This document shows, in pieces, positions 8,325 through 15,846 of a stretch of DNA of 64,000 bases. Every line of letters starts with the position of its first letter. Position 1 is the first letter of the stretch. The notes beneath the pieces were generated by a model. The model did no database searches. It saw only the letters and a list, made by a program, of their open reading frames with translations, and was not told the origin of the DNA. The stretch covers positions 79,847 through 143,846 of the forward strand of contig DAHUYF010000158.1 in NCBI GenBank assembly GCA_027315365.1. Reading direction: 5' to 3'. The translations under genes and the position numbers were made by a program. The DNA is from Rhodospirillales bacterium. GTDB taxonomy: Bacteria > Pseudomonadota > Alphaproteobacteria > ATCC43930 > CGMCC-115725.

Positions 8325-8957
8325 TCAATCCCGCGCGCCGACGTCCCGGCCGGCCGTCTCCGCCGCCCCCGCCATGCGCAGCGCCGCCGCCGCCATCGTC
8401 TCGGCGACTTCCTGCCGCGACAGTCTGCCGCCGCCGCGGTACCAGCGATGCACCCAGATGATCATGCCGCTGATGGCGAGCCCGGTGACGGCGGGATCGG
8501 CGAGGTTGAACGCGCCGTTCGCTGCGCCGTCCGCCAGAATCGAGGTCAGGATGCGGTCGAACCGCTCCTGCATGCGCAGGATGCGGCGGCGGGAGTCCTC
8601 GGGCAGAAACTTCATCTCGCGCGAGGAGATCGCGATGTAGTCCTGGTTGTCGATCACGATGCCGGTGAAGTCGTACGCGATCAGACCGAGCTTCGTCGCC
8701 GGATCGCCCGTCTCACGCGCGACGCGCTCGGCAAGATCGACCGAGAAGCGCACCGCCTGCTCGCAGATCTCGACCAGAATCTCGGTCTTGCCGGCGAAAT
8801 GCTCGTAGATCGCCCGCCGCGACGCCGAGATATCGGCGGTGATTGCGTCGATGGTGGTGGCGGCGTAGCCGCGCTCGGAGAACAGCTTGGCGGCGGCGCC
8901 GAGGACGAGAGCCCGCCTGAACCGGCTCACGCCTTCCTTCATCGCGGAGACTGCCAT
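8325..8957 (-). CDS. TetR/AcrR family regulator, likely controls the atu-like operon
   Basis: The start chosen is the ATG at 8957 (MAVSAMKEGVSRFRRALVLG). A longer in-frame extension to 9068 would run through the operator and is rejected. The product is 210 residues. The N-terminal TetR helix-turn-helix is AAKLFSERGYAATTIDAIT followed by ISASRRAIYEHFAGKTEIL. The C-terminal ligand domain is variable. It is divergent from the SDR gene at 9067, and the 109-base gap holds a perfect palindrome at 9011-9028. By analogy with AtuR of Pseudomonas it should repress the plus-strand operon and be released by a terpenoid acyl-CoA. That effector is inference. Confidence 0.88.
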   Translation of the reverse strand: MAVSAMKEGVSRFRRALVLGAAAKLFSERGYAATTIDAITADISASRRAIYEHFAGKTEILVEICEQAVRFSVDLAERVARETGDPATKLGLIAYDFTGIVIDNQDYIAISSREMKFLPEDSRRRILRMQERFDRILTSILADGAANGAFNLADPAVTGLAISGMIIWVHRWYRGGGRLSRQEVAETMAAAALRMAGAAETAGRDVGARD

Positions 8958-9000
8958 GGCGCCGCTGCTCTCTTCCACCCGCCTCGTCGTCCATGGTGCC

Positions 9001-9029
9001 TTGACAGAAGCGGTACTGTCCAGTACCGT
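9001..9029 (+). promoter_or_regulatory. sigma70-like promoter overlapped by a TetR operator
   Basis: TTGACA at 9001-9006 is followed after 17 bases by TACCGT at 9024-9029, a weak -10. The spacer contains the perfect inverted repeat CGGTACTG-TC-CAGTACCG (9011-9028; 8-base arms, 2-base centre). A further half-site, AGTACCG, lies at 9043-9049, about two helical turns downstream of the right arm. An operator between -35 and -10 is the classical arrangement for a TetR repressor and points to control of the operon starting at 9067. Whether the divergent tetR gene is autoregulated from here cannot be told. Confidence 0.7.
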
Positions 9030-9066
9030 TTCGAGAACAAAAAGTACCGAAGGCCGGGGAGGCGCC

Positions 9067-9948
9067 ATGGACTACCGCTCGATCTTCCGCGACGGGCTTT
9101 TTGCTGGACGCCATGCCGTCGTCACCGGCGGCGGCAGCGGCATCGGGCGCTGCACCGCGCACGAGCTGGCGGCGCTGGGCGCTGCGGTGGCGCTGGTCGG
9201 GCGCAAACGCGAGAGACTCGAGGCGGTGGCCGGAGAGATCGCCGACGCCGGCGCCGCGCGGCCCACGGTACACGCCTGCGACATCCGCCTCGAAGACGAG
9301 GTGGAGCGTACGGTCGGCGATATCCTCGCCGCGCATCCACGCATCGACGCGCTGGTCAACAATGCCGGCGGCCAGTTCTCGGCGCCGCTCAAGGACATCA
9401 CGCAAAAAGGCTGGGAGACCGTCGTCCGCACCAATCTCACCGGCGGCTTCCTGATGGCGCGCGAATGCTTCCGCCGTTCGATGGAATCCGGCGGCGGCGC
9501 CATCGTCAACATCATCGCCGATATGTGGCAGTCGATGCCGGGCATGGGCCATTCCGGCGCGGCGCGCGCCGGCATGCTCAACTTCACCATGACGGCGGCG
9601 GTCGAATGGGCCTATGCCGGGGTGCGCGTCAACGCCGTGGCGCCCGGCTGGATCGCGTCCTCGGGAATGGCGACATATCCGGTGGCGATGCGGCCGCGGC
9701 TCCAGGCGATGTGGCGGCAGGTGCCGCTGAAGCGGCTCGGCACCGAGAGCGAGGTGTCGGCGGCGATCGTCTTCCTGCTGTCGGAGGCGGCGTCCTTCAT
9801 CTCCGGCAGCTGCCTGCGCGTCGACGGCGCGGTGCCCAATGCGAGGAGCAGCTGGCCGCTGCCCGACCACGACCGCTCGCAGCCCTATTACGGCTTCCCG
9901 CTGGAGACGCCGCCCGACTTCCTGCGCCGCGACGGCGGCGGGGTCTGA
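9067..9948 (+). CDS. SDR family protein, 2,4-dienoyl-CoA-reductase-like, atypical active site
   Basis: The product has 293 residues. The cofactor motif TGGGSGIG is at about 20-27 and NNAGGQF at 98-104. The catalytic region reads MGHSGAARAGML, so the usual Tyr and Lys of YxxxK are Ser163 and Arg167. A His-x-Gly-Ala-Ala context is typical of peroxisomal 2,4-dienoyl-CoA reductases, which also lack the standard Tyr but normally keep the Lys. It starts the operon directly after the operator, and atuC follows 3 bases after its stop. Pseudomonas atu clusters carry two SDRs (AtuB, AtuG) of unclear role, and this may be their counterpart. Confidence 0.82.
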   Translation: MDYRSIFRDGLFAGRHAVVTGGGSGIGRCTAHELAALGAAVALVGRKRERLEAVAGEIADAGAARPTVHACDIRLEDEVERTVGDILAAHPRIDALVNNAGGQFSAPLKDITQKGWETVVRTNLTGGFLMARECFRRSMESGGGAIVNIIADMWQSMPGMGHSGAARAGMLNFTMTAAVEWAYAGVRVNAVAPGWIASSGMATYPVAMRPRLQAMWRQVPLKRLGTESEVSAAIVFLLSEAASFISGSCLRVDGAVPNARSSWPLPDHDRSQPYYGFPLETPPDFLRRDGGGV

Positions 9949-9951
9949 GCC

Positions 9952-11571
9952 ATGGCGGTCATCGAGAGCCGCATCGACCGGGCGAGCGAGGGATTCCGCG
10001 CCAACCGCGCCGCCATGCTCGCGTTGGTCGAGGAGTTCCGCGCGCTCGAGGAGCAGGTGCGCCGCACCTCCAACGCCAAGAAGGAGCAGTTCGCCCGGCG
10101 CGGCCAGCTGCTGCCGCGCGAGCGCGTGGCGCTGCTGCTCGACAAGGGCAGCCCCTTCCTCGAGCTCTCGACGCTGGCCGGGCTCGGCATGCATGACGAT
10201 GACGGCAAGGAGAACGTGCTCGGCGGCGGGGTGATCGACGGCATCGGCTATGTCGCGGGGGTGCGCTGCCTGATCTCCGCCTCGGACGCCGCCATCAAGG
10301 GCGGCACCACCGCGCCGATGGGGCTCAAGAAGAAGCTGCGCTGCCAGGAGATCGCCCGCGACGGCAAGCTGCCGCTGATCCAGCTCGTCGAATCCGGCGG
10401 CGCCAATCTGAACTACCAGGCGCAGATCTTCGTCGAGGGCGGTCAGACCTTCCGCAACCAGGCGCGGCTGTCGGCGATGGGCGTGCCGCAGATCACCGTC
10501 GTGCACGGCTCCTCGACCGCGGGCGGCGCTTATCTCCCCGGGCTCTCCGATCACGTCATCATGGTGAAGGGCCGTGCCAAGGTCTTCCTCGCCGGGCCGC
10601 CGCTGCTGCGCGCCGCCACCGGCGAGCGCGCGGAGGACGAGGCGCTCGGCGGCGCCGAGATGCATGCGACCGTCTCCGGCGTTGCCGACTACATGGCGGA
10701 GGATGACGCCGACGGCATCCGGCTCTGCCGCGAGATCGTGGCCAAGCTCAACTGGAACGAGCGGCTGCCGGTGCGGCAGCCGCGCCCCTCCCGCGAGCCG
10801 CGCTACGACCCCGACGAGCTTTGCGGCGTCGTGCCGGTCGATTACCGTAAGCCCTGCGACGTCCGCGAGGTCATTGCCCGCCTGGTCGACGACAGCGACT
10901 TCCTCGATTTCAAGGCGCTCTATGGCGTCCATACCGTCTGCGGCCAGGCCGAAATCGAGGGCCAGCCGGTGGGGCTCATCGGCAATAACGGGCCGATCGA
11001 CGCCGATGGCGCCGTCAAGGCGGCGCAGTTCATCCAGCTCATGTGCCAGGCGGGCATTTCCATCGTCTATCTCCAGAACACGACCGGCTACATGGTCGGC
11101 ACCGAGGCGGAGCGGCGCGGCATCGTCAAGCACGGCTCGAAGATGATCCAGGCGGTGGCCAACGCCACGGTGCCGCAGCTCACGCTTCATATCGGCGCCA
11201 GCTTCGGCGCCGGCAATTATGGCATGTGCGGCCGCGCCTACGACCCGCGCTTCATCTTTGCCTGGCCCAACAACCGCATCGCCGTGATGGGCGGCGAGCA
11301 GGCGGCGAAGGTGCTGTCGATCATCACCGAAGAGCGCCAGGAGCGCCTGGGCCAGCCGGTCGATCGTCTCCGCCTCGAGGCGATGGAGCGGAAGATCATC
11401 GACCAGTTCGCCCGCGAGTCGACCGCGCTCTTCGCCACCGCGCGGCTCTGGGACGACGGGCTGATCGATCCCCGCGACAGCCGCAAGGTTCTCGCCTTCT
11501 GCCTGTCGATCTGCCGCGAGGCGGAGATTCGTCCCCTCAACCCTACCAGCTTCGGCGTCGCCCGGATGTGA
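9952..11571 (+). CDS. atuC: acyl-CoA carboxylase beta (carboxyltransferase) subunit, AtuC-like
   Basis: This 539-residue protein has two crotonase-like carboxyltransferase domains. ESGGANLNYQAQIF, GSSTAGGAYLPGLSDH and NTTGYMVGTEAERRGIVKHG are hallmarks of the methylcrotonyl-/geranyl-CoA carboxylase beta subunit. With the biotin-carrying alpha subunit at 13868 it would carboxylate the beta-methyl group of an enoyl-CoA. The AtuA homologue and SDR in the same operon argue for geranyl-CoA carboxylase (terpene route) over 3-methylcrotonyl-CoA carboxylase (leucine route). The family call is certain and the substrate is inferred from context. Confidence 0.85.
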   Translation: MAVIESRIDRASEGFRANRAAMLALVEEFRALEEQVRRTSNAKKEQFARRGQLLPRERVALLLDKGSPFLELSTLAGLGMHDDDGKENVLGGGVIDGIGYVAGVRCLISASDAAIKGGTTAPMGLKKKLRCQEIARDGKLPLIQLVESGGANLNYQAQIFVEGGQTFRNQARLSAMGVPQITVVHGSSTAGGAYLPGLSDHVIMVKGRAKVFLAGPPLLRAATGERAEDEALGGAEMHATVSGVADYMAEDDADGIRLCREIVAKLNWNERLPVRQPRPSREPRYDPDELCGVVPVDYRKPCDVREVIARLVDDSDFLDFKALYGVHTVCGQAEIEGQPVGLIGNNGPIDADGAVKAAQFIQLMCQAGISIVYLQNTTGYMVGTEAERRGIVKHGSKMIQAVANATVPQLTLHIGASFGAGNYGMCGRAYDPRFIFAWPNNRIAVMGGEQAAKVLSIITEERQERLGQPVDRLRLEAMERKIIDQFARESTALFATARLWDDGLIDPRDSRKVLAFCLSICREAEIRPLNPTSFGVARM

Positions 11572-11581
11572 GGTCACACCC

Positions 11582-12754
11582 ATGATCTACAGCGAACAGC
11601 ACCGCGAGCTCATGCGCTCGGTCACGAAATTCTGCGAGGCCGAGATCAATCCCCATGTCGATGAATGGGAGAAGGCCGGCATTTTCCCGGCGCATGAGCT
11701 GTTCAAGAAGATGGGCGATCAGGGTTTTCTCGGGATCCACAAGCCCGAGAAATTCGGTGGGCTCGGCCTCGATTATTCCTACGAGATCGCCTTCTGCGAG
11801 GCGCTCGGCGCCTCGCGCAGCGGCTCGGTCACCATGGCGATCGGCGTCCAGACCGACATGGCGACGCCGGCGCTGGCGCGCCACGGCTCGGACGCGCTGC
11901 GCGAAGAGTTCCTGACGCCCAGCATCACCGGCGAGTTCGTCGCCTGCCTCGGCGTTTCCGAGGTCGGCGCCGGCTCCGACGTTGCCAGCATCAAGACGCG
12001 CGCGCGCAAGGATGGCGGCGACTACGTCATCGACGGCGGCAAGATGTGGACCACCAACGGCATCCAGGCCGATTGGATGTGCCTTCTGGCCAATACCGGC
12101 GACGGGCCGGTGCACCGCAACAAGACGCTGATCTGCGTGCCGATGAAGACCAAGGGGGTGGAGATCGCGCGCAAGCTCGACAAGCTCGGCATGCGCGCTT
12201 CGGACACGGCGCAGATCTTCTTCGACGGCGTGCGGGTGCCGCAGCGCTATCGCGTCGGCGAGGAGGGGATGGGCTTCATCTACCAGATGCAGCAGTTCCA
12301 GGAAGAGCGGCTCTGGGCCGCCGCCGGCGGGCTGGTCAAGATGGAACGCGCCATCGCCGACACCATCGACTACACCCGGAACCGCATCGCTTTCGGCCAG
12401 AGTATCCTCGACAACCAGGTCGTGCACTACAAGCTTGCGGAGCTTCAGACCAAGGTCGAACTGCTGCGCTCGCTGGTCTATCGCGCGGTCGAGGAGTACA
12501 TCAACGGCGCCGACATCACCAAGCTTGCTTCGATGGCGAAGCTCACCGTCGGCCGGCTGCAGCGCGAGGTGGCCGATAGCTGCCTGCAATATTACGGCGG
12601 CATGGGATTCATGAACGAGACCGAGATCACCCGCTTCTTCCGCGACGGTCGCCTGACCTCGATCGGCGGCGGCGCCGACGAGATCATGCTCGCCATCATC
12701 TGCAAGCTGATGGGAACGCTGCCCGGCAAGCCGCCGGCGGGAAGCAATCACTAG
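11582..12754 (+). CDS. atuD: acyl-CoA dehydrogenase, AtuD (citronellyl-CoA)-like
   Basis: The product has 390 residues with the full acyl-CoA dehydrogenase fold. CLGVSEVGAGSDVASIKT and WTTNGIQADWMCLLAN are flavin/substrate motifs, and RIAFGQSILDNQVVHYKLAE and QYYGGMGFMNETEITRFFRD lie in the C-terminal helical domain. The position of the MCAD catalytic Glu (YEG) reads SIGGGADE, as in isovaleryl-type dehydrogenases where the base comes from another helix. The N-terminus (MIYSEQHRELMRSVTKF) resembles AtuD. It should form the alpha,beta double bond of citronellyl-CoA ahead of carboxylation. It lies 10 bases after atuC. Confidence 0.85.
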   Translation: MIYSEQHRELMRSVTKFCEAEINPHVDEWEKAGIFPAHELFKKMGDQGFLGIHKPEKFGGLGLDYSYEIAFCEALGASRSGSVTMAIGVQTDMATPALARHGSDALREEFLTPSITGEFVACLGVSEVGAGSDVASIKTRARKDGGDYVIDGGKMWTTNGIQADWMCLLANTGDGPVHRNKTLICVPMKTKGVEIARKLDKLGMRASDTAQIFFDGVRVPQRYRVGEEGMGFIYQMQQFQEERLWAAAGGLVKMERAIADTIDYTRNRIAFGQSILDNQVVHYKLAELQTKVELLRSLVYRAVEEYINGADITKLASMAKLTVGRLQREVADSCLQYYGGMGFMNETEITRFFRDGRLTSIGGGADEIMLAIICKLMGTLPGKPPAGSNH

Positions 12755-12792
12755 CCATGTCGTGCCGGCGGACAGCCCCCCGCCCCAAGCCT

Positions 12793-13040
12793 CCCCCGCG
12801 GGGGCAGGGCAATCTCATATGCATCCGCACCAGCAAGAGAGACTCACCACGGAAGCACGGAGATCACGGAGATCACGGAGATCACGGAGAAGGTAAGAGT
12901 GGCGCGCGTCGCGCGTTCAAGATCTTTTTTCCGTGTCCTCCGTGCCTCCGCGGTGCACCTCATCGGCGATCGCCCTGCCCTCGAAGGGAGAGGGGATGGT
13001 TCGGCGCGCCGTCTTCTTCCTTCTCCCTCGAGCGGGAGGG
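12793..13040. repeat. nested palindromic intergenic element between atuD and atuE
   Basis: The 292-base gap holds layered inverted repeats. CCCCCGCGGGGG (12793-12804) is a perfect palindrome. GGGCAGGGC at 12802-12810 pairs with GCCCTGCCC at 12972-12980. Inside these, an imperfect 25-base arm at 12845-12869 (CACCACGGAAGCACGGAG...) pairs with 12931-12955 (...CTCCGTGCCTCCGCGGTG). CTCCC/GGGAG near 13023-13038 forms another hairpin just before the atuE start. It looks like a REP/MITE-type dispersed element rather than coding sequence. No gene was found here. Confidence 0.65.
12861..12887. repeat. tandem repeat, 3 x AGATCACGG
   Basis: Three exact 9-base copies of AGATCACGG lie side by side, preceded by a degenerate AAGCACGG. 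They sit in the left arm of the inverted-repeat element and may be slippage copies. Confidence 0.8.
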
Positions 13041-13046
13041 GGGCCG

Positions 13047-13871
13047 ATGACCGAACTTCCGGCTTGCAATTCCCTGCTCCTCCACCGCGAGGGCGCGCGC
13101 CTCCACGTCACGCTGAACCGGCCGGAGACCAAGAACGCGCTGACCGGCGAAGTGGTGCAGGAGCTGCTCGCGGCGGTGGCGTTCCTCGAGCGCGCCGAGG
13201 ATATCGGCACGGTGGTGCTGCGCGGTGCCGGCGGCAGCTTCTGCGCTGGCGGCGACATCAAGGGCTTCATGGCGCAGTTCAACGCGCCCTCGCCGATCGC
13301 CGGCGAGCGCGACCCGGTGGCCGTGCAGAACCGGCGCTTCGGCAGCTTCCTGGAGCGCTTCGACGGCCTGCCGCAGACCGTCGTCGTAGCGATCGAGGGC
13401 GCGGCCTTCGGAGGCGGCCTCGGCCTTGCTTGCATCGGCGACGTCGTCCTCTGTTGTGCCGATGCGCGCTTCGCCATGTCGGAGACCGGGCTCGGCGTCG
13501 TTCCGGCACAGATCGCGCCCTTCGTCGCCCGTCGCGTCGGCGTCGCTCAGGCGCGACGTCTGGCGCTCACGGGGATGCGCTTCGACGGGCGCGAGGCGGG
13601 GCGGATCGGCCTCGTCCATCATGTCTGCGAGGGCGAGGACGCCTTCGAGGCGACGCTGTCGAAGATTCTCGCCGATATCGGCCGCTGCGCGCCCGGCGCC
13701 AATGTGGCGACGAAGCGGTTGCTGCTGGCGAGCCGGTCGATGCCGCTGGCGGAGCTGCTCGACCAGGCGGCCGACGCGTTCGCCGCGGCGCTGCGCGGCG
13801 CCGAGGGAAGGGAAGGGGTCACCGCCTTTCTCGAGAAGCGGCCTGCATCCTGGGTGGACGGGAAGCCGTGA
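13047..13871 (+). CDS. atuE: enoyl-CoA hydratase, AtuE (isohexenylglutaconyl-CoA hydratase)-like
   Basis: The start chosen is the ATG at 13047 (MTELPACNSLLLHREG) after GGGAGGGGGGCC. The upstream extension lies inside the repeat element. The product is 274 residues of crotonase fold. GAGGSFCAGGDIKGFM and EGAAFGGGLGLACIGDV form the oxyanion hole, and SETGLGVVPAQIAPF is the region typical of AtuE/LiuC hydratases. It would hydrate the carboxylated product made by AtuC/AtuF. Its stop overlaps the GTG start of the biotin carboxylase (GTGA), so the two are translationally coupled. Confidence 0.83.
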   Translation: MTELPACNSLLLHREGARLHVTLNRPETKNALTGEVVQELLAAVAFLERAEDIGTVVLRGAGGSFCAGGDIKGFMAQFNAPSPIAGERDPVAVQNRRFGSFLERFDGLPQTVVVAIEGAAFGGGLGLACIGDVVLCCADARFAMSETGLGVVPAQIAPFVARRVGVAQARRLALTGMRFDGREAGRIGLVHHVCEGEDAFEATLSKILADIGRCAPGANVATKRLLLASRSMPLAELLDQAADAFAAALRGAEGREGVTAFLEKRPASWVDGKP

Positions 13872-15820
13872 CGCGCTTTTCCAAGCTCCTCGTCGCCAAT
13901 CGCGGCGAGATCGCCTGCCGGGTGATGCGGAGCGCCCGCGCGCTCGGCTATCGCACCGTCGCAGTTTATTCCGAGGCCGACCGGGCGATGCCGCATGTGG
14001 CGGCGGCCGACCAGGCGGTGCCGATCGGGCCGGCGCCGGCCGCGGACTCGTATCTCGCGATCGAGCGGATTATCGCCGCGGCGCGGCGGTCCGGCGCCGA
14101 CGCGATCCATCCCGGCTACGGCTTCCTGTCGGAAAACGCCGCTTTCGCCGAAGCCTGCGCCGCGGCCGGGATCGTCTTCGTCGGCCCCCCGCCCGAGGCC
14201 ATCCGGCTGATGGGCAACAAGGCCGCCGCCAAGCGCCGCATGATCGCCGCCGGCGTGCCCTGCGTCCCCGGCTATGAGGGCGACGCGCAGGACGACGCCG
14301 CGCTCGCCCGCGCGGCCGACGCGATCGGCTTTCCGGTCATGGTCAAGGCGACCGCGGGCGGCGGCGGCAAGGGCATGCGGCTGGTGGCGGAGCCCTCGCT
14401 TCTCACCGAGGCCTTGCGCGCCGCGCGCTCCGAGGCGCTGAAGGCCTTCGGGTCGGACGAACTCATTCTCGAGCGCGCGGTCCTGGAGCCGCGCCACGTC
14501 GAGATCCAGATTTTCGCCGACCGCCACGGCAATACGCTCCATCTCTTCGAGCGCGACTGCTCGATCCAGCGCCGGCACCAGAAGGTGATCGAGGAAGCGC
14601 CGTCGCCGGCGCTGACGCCGGCGCTGCGCAAGGCCATGGGCGATGCGGCGGTCACCGCCGGAAAGAGCATTGGTTATGTCGGCGCCGGCACGGTCGAGTT
14701 CCTGCTGGCACCGGACGGTCGATTCCATTTTCTCGAGATGAACACCCGGCTTCAGGTCGAGCACCCGGTGACTGAGATGATCACCAGCCTCGACCTCGTC
14801 GCCTGGCAGCTGCGGGTGGCCGCTGGCGAGACGCTGCCGCTGCGGCAGGAGGAGGTCGCGCTCGACGGCCACGCCATCGAGGCGCGGCTCTATGCCGAGG
14901 ATGCGCAGGGCGACTTCCTGCCGCAGGCCGGTACGCTGCTTGCCTGGGAGCCGCCCTCCGGTGCGGGCCTGCGCTGCGATCACGGTGTCGCGTCGGGGCT
15001 CGCGATCCCGCCCCACTACGACCCGCTGATGGCGAAGATCATCGCCCATGGCGCGACCCGCGACGAGGCGCGCCGCCGGCTCGTAACCGCGCTCGAGGAC
15101 ACGGTGGCGCTCGGGCTCGGGACCAACCGGCGCTTCCTCATCGACTGCTTGCAGCACCCGGCCTTCGTTGCCGGCGAGGCCGGCACCGGCTTCATCGAGC
15201 GGCATTTCCCGGCGGCGGTGCGTGCCGGCGCTGGTCCAGAGCCGCGGCTGCGGGCGCTGGCGGCGGCGCTCATCGCCGGGCATGGCGGCGCGCAGGGCCC
15301 GTGGCGCAGCAGCGGCCCGGCCGCCGTGCCGCTGCTGCTGCGCAGTGGTCAGTCCCGAGTTGCACTGTCGGTGACCGGAACCGGCGCGCGAGGCTGCCGC
15401 GTCGAGGGCGACGGCCCATCGCAGAATGTCGAGATCCTGGAGGTCGACGGTACGCGGGTGCGCTTCCTGGCCGACGGGCTCGTCGAGACCGCGCGCCTCG
15501 CCCGCGATGGCGGTGCGCTTCACCTCAGCCTCGGCGCCGCCGAAGGGTCTTTCGAGGACGTGCTGCTGACGGCGAGCGGCGCTGCGGCGGCGGCCGGAGC
15601 GGGCGCTGCGCTCGCGCCGATGACCGGGACCATCGCCGCGGTGCGGGTGAAGCCCGGCGATGCCGTGCGCAAGGGGCAGTGCCTGGTCATCCTCGAGGCG
15701 ATGAAGATGGAGCACGAGATCGTGGCATCCCAGGACGGTACCGTCGCGGCGGTGCTGGTGGCGCCCGGAGATCAGGTGGCGACGCGCAAGCTCCTGGTCG
15801 AGCTCGCGCCGCCGGGTTGA
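13868..15820 (+). CDS. atuF: acyl-CoA carboxylase alpha (biotin carboxylase/BCCP) subunit, AtuF-like
   Basis: The gene begins at a GTG overlapping the preceding stop and encodes 650 residues. Residues 1-450 are the ATP-grasp biotin carboxylase domain (VANRGEIACRVMRSARALGY, MVKATAGGGGKGMRLV, FLEMNTRLQVEHPVTEM). A linker/BT domain follows, then a C-terminal biotinyl domain with EAMKMEHE (biotin on about Lys613). It carboxylates biotin with ATP and bicarbonate for transfer by AtuC. The arrangement is the standard alpha subunit of methylcrotonyl/geranyl-CoA carboxylase. Confidence 0.88.
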   Translation: MTRFSKLLVANRGEIACRVMRSARALGYRTVAVYSEADRAMPHVAAADQAVPIGPAPAADSYLAIERIIAAARRSGADAIHPGYGFLSENAAFAEACAAAGIVFVGPPPEAIRLMGNKAAAKRRMIAAGVPCVPGYEGDAQDDAALARAADAIGFPVMVKATAGGGGKGMRLVAEPSLLTEALRAARSEALKAFGSDELILERAVLEPRHVEIQIFADRHGNTLHLFERDCSIQRRHQKVIEEAPSPALTPALRKAMGDAAVTAGKSIGYVGAGTVEFLLAPDGRFHFLEMNTRLQVEHPVTEMITSLDLVAWQLRVAAGETLPLRQEEVALDGHAIEARLYAEDAQGDFLPQAGTLLAWEPPSGAGLRCDHGVASGLAIPPHYDPLMAKIIAHGATRDEARRRLVTALEDTVALGLGTNRRFLIDCLQHPAFVAGEAGTGFIERHFPAAVRAGAGPEPRLRALAAALIAGHGGAQGPWRSSGPAAVPLLLRSGQSRVALSVTGTGARGCRVEGDGPSQNVEILEVDGTRVRFLADGLVETARLARDGGALHLSLGAAEGSFEDVLLTASGAAAAAGAGAALAPMTGTIAAVRVKPGDAVRKGQCLVILEAMKMEHEIVASQDGTVAAVLVAPGDQVATRKLLVELAPPG

Positions 15821-15846
15821 CGGTCCAGACGATCGGAGGACACGCC

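Noticed and set aside
8713..11583. 956-codon open frame on the minus strand
   Set aside because: It runs antisense to the SDR and atuC genes, has repetitive Arg/Asp/His composition and no recognisable motif. It is a GC-bias shadow.
12840..12960. CRISPR array
   Set aside because: The short 9-base units are directly tandem without spacers, and the longer arms are inverted, not direct, repeats.
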